A stretch of DNA of 27,327 nucleotides, taken from assembly GCA_003513895.1 (NCBI GenBank), contig DOSU01000021.1:1-27327 (forward strand), written 5' to 3'. Positions 24,161 to 27,327 of the stretch are shown one piece after another. This DNA comes from Rikenellaceae bacterium (GTDB taxonomy: Bacteria; Bacteroidota; Bacteroidia; Bacteroidales; UBA932). Within the stretch, counting starts at the first letter, position 1. Each line of letters opens with the position of its first letter. The position numbers and the translations under genes were made by a program. The notes under the pieces were generated by a model. It was not told the origin of the DNA. It was given only the letters and a program-made list of their open reading frames with translations, and did no database searches.

Positions 24161-25503
24161 ATCAAACCTTTTTTCTTTTTCAAAATTCTCATTCTGTCTA
24201 TATCTTCGGCAAGAGGATCATCCGGAAAAACCCATGCTTTTCCTGTTTCGGCAGCCATTTTTTTACACTCTTTCAAATCAAACCCCTCTGCAAGATAGTA
24301 TGTTGGGTCAAGAAGTGAATCCGATTCAGATATTTTCCCCTCTTCAATTGCCATTTTTTGTAATGGTGTACCGGGATAGATCCTCATTCCAATATATGGA
24401 AAAAATACCGTATATCTGAGTTTTTTTGAATTCTCCATTGTTTCAAGCAATGTCTTTTCAGTCTCTCCAATACCGCCTAAAATGAGAAAATGTGCATAGA
24501 AAATATTATACTTAAGACATCTTTCCGAGTTAAGTATTACATCATCAAAAGAGAATGTCTTTCCATATCTGTGCATCTGAGCAGTGCAAAGAGATTCTGT
24601 GCCAAATTCAACATGTTTTAATCCGGCTCTGCGGAATGTTGACATCAGGTCATCAGTTAGATTATGAGGAGAAAAATATGCTCCCCAGTTTATCTTAATA
24701 CCGCTTTTTATTATCTTCTCGGCAAGCTCTGCATTGTAATCGTTGTGTATATTAAATACAGAATCGGTGAAGAATACGTAATTGATTCCCTTTTTCCTGT
24801 ACAATCGTTCCAGTGTTTCTACAATAAGGTCTGTATCAAGTGTTCTTACCTTCCTTCCGTCAATTATGGGATAGGAGCAGTAAATGCAATGGTAACAGCA
24901 TCCTCGTTTAGTCTGGATGTTGAGCATCCCGCTTTTTTCCCAGTAAAAATCGGACAGAGTTTCGTCAAATGTGAGATTTAGCGACTTGAGATACTCTTTG
25001 TGCGGTTTTTGAACCATTCCTTCGCTTGTGCCTGAAAGCAGACCCTCAATAGGAGATATATCTCCCTTAAATTCAAGCGCCTCCAGAAGCAAACGAAAAC
25101 TCTCCTCCCCTTCACCCACTATTCCAAAATCCGGCTTTAGCGAGTCGAAAAGAACAGTCGGATAAATGGAGAAACCTGCTCCACCCATAATTACAGGAGC
25201 TTTTGAATTTCTTCTTACGGCATCCATAATTTGGGCATAGCCCGGAATAAAACTTGTTTTATCAAGAGAATTGGCTCCGTCTATGTTTCTGATTGATATT
25301 CCAATATAATCCGGTGCGCGCTCTCTTATTGAAGATTCAAGGGATTCAACAGTGTGCAGATTCATGTCTAACAGGGATACATCCAGCCATGGAAGATGTT
25401 CATTCAGGTATGTTCTTAGGTATGATATCCCAATCGGATAAACTGGATAAGGATCGGCAAGTCTGTTTGCTGAGATCAAAACAAGTTTTCTTCTATTTAT
25501 CAT
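24136..25503 (-). CDS. B12-binding-domain radical SAM protein, lipid biosynthesis type
   Basis: 455-residue enzyme. Residues 1-150 look like a cobalamin-binding Rossmann domain (PIGISYLRTYL, APDYIGISIRN, PVIMGGAGFSIYP), although a clear DxHxxG cobalt-ligand motif is not visible. The radical SAM domain has the 4Fe-4S motif C202-x3-C206-x2-C209 in KRGCCYHCIYC, with an additional C203 beside it, then GAYFSPHNL, EFGTESL and HFLILGGIGET. Such enzymes make a 5'-deoxyadenosyl radical for methylation or C-C bond chemistry at unactivated carbons. It resembles the class named lipid biosynthesis B12/radical SAM, first noted in ladderane loci (from memory). It may methylate or rearrange the chain. ATGA overlap with the acyltransferase gene. 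Confidence 0.88.
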   Translation of the reverse strand: MINRRKLVLISANRLADPYPVYPIGISYLRTYLNEHLPWLDVSLLDMNLHTVESLESSIRERAPDYIGISIRNIDGANSLDKTSFIPGYAQIMDAVRRNSKAPVIMGGAGFSIYPTVLFDSLKPDFGIVGEGEESFRLLLEALEFKGDISPIEGLLSGTSEGMVQKPHKEYLKSLNLTFDETLSDFYWEKSGMLNIQTKRGCCYHCIYCSYPIIDGRKVRTLDTDLIVETLERLYRKKGINYVFFTDSVFNIHNDYNAELAEKIIKSGIKINWGAYFSPHNLTDDLMSTFRRAGLKHVEFGTESLCTAQMHRYGKTFSFDDVILNSERCLKYNIFYAHFLILGGIGETEKTLLETMENSKKLRYTVFFPYIGMRIYPGTPLQKMAIEEGKISESDSLLDPTYYLAEGFDLKECKKMAAETGKAWVFPDDPLAEDIDRMRILKKKKGLIWEYLRKP

Positions 25504-26402
25504 ATCCAGAATTTATAATAGTTATACCATTGTTCAGGAGCGATTTTTACAACATTTTCAAGACTTTTCACATACTCCTGAAGTATCTTGTTTTCAAGTC
25601 CTTTACCCTTAGAATCCGTCCCACAACCGGGACAGAGAGTAAAGTAAAAACAATATTTCTTAAATCCTGTTCTTACTGCATAGTAGAAAACTACCGGAGC
25701 TGCCAACCTTGCAGCAAGTACAAAAGGTCCTTTTGGAAATGGGGCATTTGCTCCCATGAATGTAGCTGTTTCACTTTTTGTTCCCTGAGTAAGTCTGTCT
25801 CCCTGAATGGCAACATATGCACCGTTTTCAAGAGCGTCTCTTATTTCAAAAATGTTTGAAAACATATCATCGGACAAAGGAATAACTTTGAATGTTTCTG
25901 TTTTTTTTTGTTTATCGAGTATCTTTTTAATTTTTCGGTACTCGGCATCCATCATTACAACCCTCATCTCTTTACCATACTTGTCGAAAAAAGGAGCTCC
26001 TGCCTCCCAGTTTCCAAAGTGGGCACCAATAATAATTGCTCCGCTTTTATTGTTAAGTATTTTCTGAACTTCCTCCGGCTCATTAAATTCAAAATGAAAT
26101 TCATCTGATTTACCGGAAGCAACTGCCGTTTTGTCGATTAAAGATATGCCAAGATTGAAATAGTTCTTATATAAGAATATAAGTGAATCAAACCGGCCTT
26201 TACCTAAAATTTTTCTTGAAAAATACCAGACAGAAGATGTTGCTTTTGGAGCAAAAGGGACAAAATAGATAACAACGATGGACAGAAGCACATATGCTGC
26301 TGTTACGCCAAAAGTTTTAATTATAAAAACAAATGAGAGATAGCCAAGAGCTCCTCCCCTGGATTTACCACTCCAATCATTTCGGGAACTCTCCTTTTTC
26401 AT
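25500..26402 (-). CDS. LpxL/HtrB-like lysophospholipid acyltransferase
   Basis: 300 residues from the ATG at 26402, where the family-typical WSGKSRGGALGYLSFVFII follows; a start 12 codons earlier is possible. The single N-terminal hydrophobic segment (about 28-50) anchors it to the inner membrane. The catalytic HX4E motif is H128-FGNW-E133 in IIGAHFGNWEAG, followed by GDRL and FPKGPFVLAARL, as in lipid A late acyltransferases. It moves an acyl group from ACP to a hydroxyl. In a pigment operon directly after an ACP it is a candidate for transferring the polyene from that ACP onto a lipid, sugar or resorcinol acceptor. Overlaps the ACP stop by 26 bases. Confidence 0.9.
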   Translation of the reverse strand: MKKESSRNDWSGKSRGGALGYLSFVFIIKTFGVTAAYVLLSIVVIYFVPFAPKATSSVWYFSRKILGKGRFDSLIFLYKNYFNLGISLIDKTAVASGKSDEFHFEFNEPEEVQKILNNKSGAIIIGAHFGNWEAGAPFFDKYGKEMRVVMMDAEYRKIKKILDKQKKTETFKVIPLSDDMFSNIFEIRDALENGAYVAIQGDRLTQGTKSETATFMGANAPFPKGPFVLAARLAAPVVFYYAVRTGFKKYCFYFTLCPGCGTDSKGKGLENKILQEYVKSLENVVKIAPEQWYNYYKFWI

Positions 26403-26640
26403 TAATCCTAGAGTTGATAAAGTGATAAAAATCGTCAAAGGATTTAATACCTACAAAGTCTTTAGCCATTACTGTAAAACCAAAATTGTGTTCAATGAGA
26501 ACAACCATGTCAACCAGGTCCAGACTATCGAGATCAAGTGTTTCCATCAATGGGGCATCCGGTTTGAGCATCTCAATATCCACTTCAAACTCTTCGGACA
26601 AAACACTGTTTATTTTTTCAATCAGGGCAGAATCAATCAT
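26377..26640 (-). CDS. Acyl carrier protein
   Basis: 87-residue ACP with the phosphopantetheine serine S39 in LDLDSLDLVDMVVLIE. It carries thioester intermediates for the neighbouring ketosynthases and dehydratases. The motif is the DLDSLD form common in aryl polyene ACPs, distinct from the GLDSID form of the ACP at 1337-1600. It is followed, with overlap, by an LpxL-like acyltransferase, which suggests that this ACP feeds that enzyme; this is inference. It starts 29 bases after the upstream ketosynthase stop. Confidence 0.95.
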   Translation of the reverse strand: MIDSALIEKINSVLSEEFEVDIEMLKPDAPLMETLDLDSLDLVDMVVLIEHNFGFTVMAKDFVGIKSFDDFYHFINSRINEKGEFPK

Positions 26641-26660
26641 ATGTATGTCAATAGTTTGAG

Positions 26661-26676
26661 TTTATAAGTTTATAAG
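26661..26676. repeat. Short tandem repeat of TTTATAAG (two copies)
   Basis: The 8-base unit TTTATAAG is present twice in a row in the 29-base gap before the ACP gene, and the first ketosynthase stop codon lies within it. Probably a slippage product; no function is assigned. Confidence 0.5.
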
Positions 26677-27327
26677 TTTTTAATAATAAGGGTTGAATTT
26701 GTACCTCCAAAACCAAATGAATTAGAGAGGAATGTATCAAATTTAAACGACACTAACTTGTTTGCTATGTTGAGTTTTGCAGATGCATCGTCGGGTGTGT
26801 CATAGTTTATTGTTGGTGCAATAAATGAATTTTTCATCATGAGAACCGAATAAATTATCTCGCTGGCGCCGGCCATCCACATTTCATGCCCGGTCATGCT
26901 CTTTGTTGAACCAACATATGGTTTTATTTCTCCGAAAACCTCATCAATGGCAAGTGCTTCATTATAGTCTCCTACAGGAGTTGAGGTTGCATGGGCATTG
27001 ATATACTGGATGTCTCCGGGTTTAAGATTTGCCTGTTTAAGTGCCATTAGAAGAGATCTCTTTGGTCCGTCGATGTTTGGAACAGATATATGATCCCCGT
27101 TTGAAGAGAAGCCATATGAAAGAACCTCAGCAAGTATGGGTGCTCCTCTTTTAACGGCAGAATCGTAACTTTCAAGAATGAGAGTGGCAGCTCCACCGCT
27201 TGGAACAAGACCGTCCCTGGCAGCATCAAAAGGTCTAGATGCTTTTCCCGGATTATCGTTATTTACCGAAAAAGCATTAAGGCCGTCAAAGCTGCATACT
27301 GCATAAGGATTCACCTCTTGTGCACCT
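26670..27327 (-). CDS. FabF-like ketosynthase, C-terminal part (5' end cut by window edge)
   Basis: The frame is open to the right edge, where it reads GAQEVNPYAVCSFDGLNAFS, so about 218 C-terminal residues are present and the Cys nucleophile region lies outside. The two catalytic histidines are visible in NAHATSTPVGD and KSMTGHEMWMAGASE, and the chain closes with SNSFGFGGTNSTLI. The KSMTGHE...AGASE form is typical of ketosynthases of Bacteroidota aryl polyene and flexirubin loci, by memory. It is upstream of an ACP gene by 29 bases. The GTG at 27314 is an internal codon, not the start. Confidence 0.92.
   Translation of the reverse strand, partial: GAQEVNPYAVCSFDGLNAFSVNNDNPGKASRPFDAARDGLVPSGGAATLILESYDSAVKRGAPILAEVLSYGFSSNGDHISVPNIDGPKRSLLMALKQANLKPGDIQYINAHATSTPVGDYNEALAIDEVFGEIKPYVGSTKSMTGHEMWMAGASEIIYSVLMMKNSFIAPTINYDTPDDASAKLNIANKLVSFKFDTFLSNSFGFGGTNSTLIIKNL

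Noticed and set aside
1..27327. CRISPR arrays, rRNA or tRNA genes, insertion sequences, phage or attachment sites
   Set aside because: No spaced direct repeats, cloverleaf sequences, transposase or integrase motifs were seen; the only repeat noted is the two-copy 8-mer near 26661.

Overview
The window is AT-rich and has no Shine-Dalgarno-like spacing before its genes. It carries a Bacteroidota-style TAnnTTTG promoter box and a gene set typical of Bacteroidota pigment loci, so the likely source is a member of the Bacteroidia/Bacteroidales or a close relative (inference from content, not from a marker gene). Every supported gene is on the minus strand.

From the right edge down to 1337 the genes form one nearly gapless run of 26 genes, with most junctions overlapping or under 35 bp. 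It is an aryl polyene / dialkylresorcinol (flexirubin-type) biosynthesis and export operon, entered in its middle. In order of transcription: a ketosynthase cut by the right edge, an ACP, an LpxL-like acyltransferase, a B12/radical-SAM enzyme, a hotdog dehydratase, a hotdog thioesterase, a ketosynthase with an extra C-terminal domain, a second intact ketosynthase and a Cys-less chain-length-factor-like ketosynthase. Next come a polysaccharide-deacetylase-family protein, a LolA-like protein, a lipoprotein, a FabZ-like dehydratase, a GT2-DUF2062 glycosyltransferase, a 1290-residue MMPL-transporter/PlsC/methyltransferase fusion, a CrtI-like FAD oxidoreductase, a membrane-anchored C45/Ntn-type acyltransferase or hydrolase and a PaaK-like adenylate-forming ligase. 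The run ends with a second LolA-like protein, DarA, DarB, a small HTH-like protein, a BtrH-like acyltransferase, an ABC ATPase and permease, and a last ACP.

A working model, largely inference, is as follows. Ketosynthase/CLF pairs with the dehydratases and ACPs build a polyene on an aryl starter, which the PaaK-like ligase may activate. DarB and DarA make the dialkylresorcinol. One of several acyltransferases, with the BtrH-like protein the most attractive, joins the two halves as an ester. The MMPL fusion, the LolA-like proteins, the lipoprotein and possibly the ABC pair move the product to the outer membrane. The ketoreductase and aromatic ammonia lyase usual in such loci are not in the window and would be expected further right.

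Between 1110 and 1336 is a compact regulatory region that a standard annotation would miss. It holds a TATATTTG promoter box, a 37-codon leader peptide with a YFYYYY run, a candidate antiterminator and a strong 11-bp terminator hairpin with a U tail. Directly downstream is a PLP aminotransferase running off the left edge. This looks like tyrosine/phenylalanine-sensing transcription attenuation of an aromatic amino acid operon placed at the end of a pigment operon that probably consumes tyrosine.
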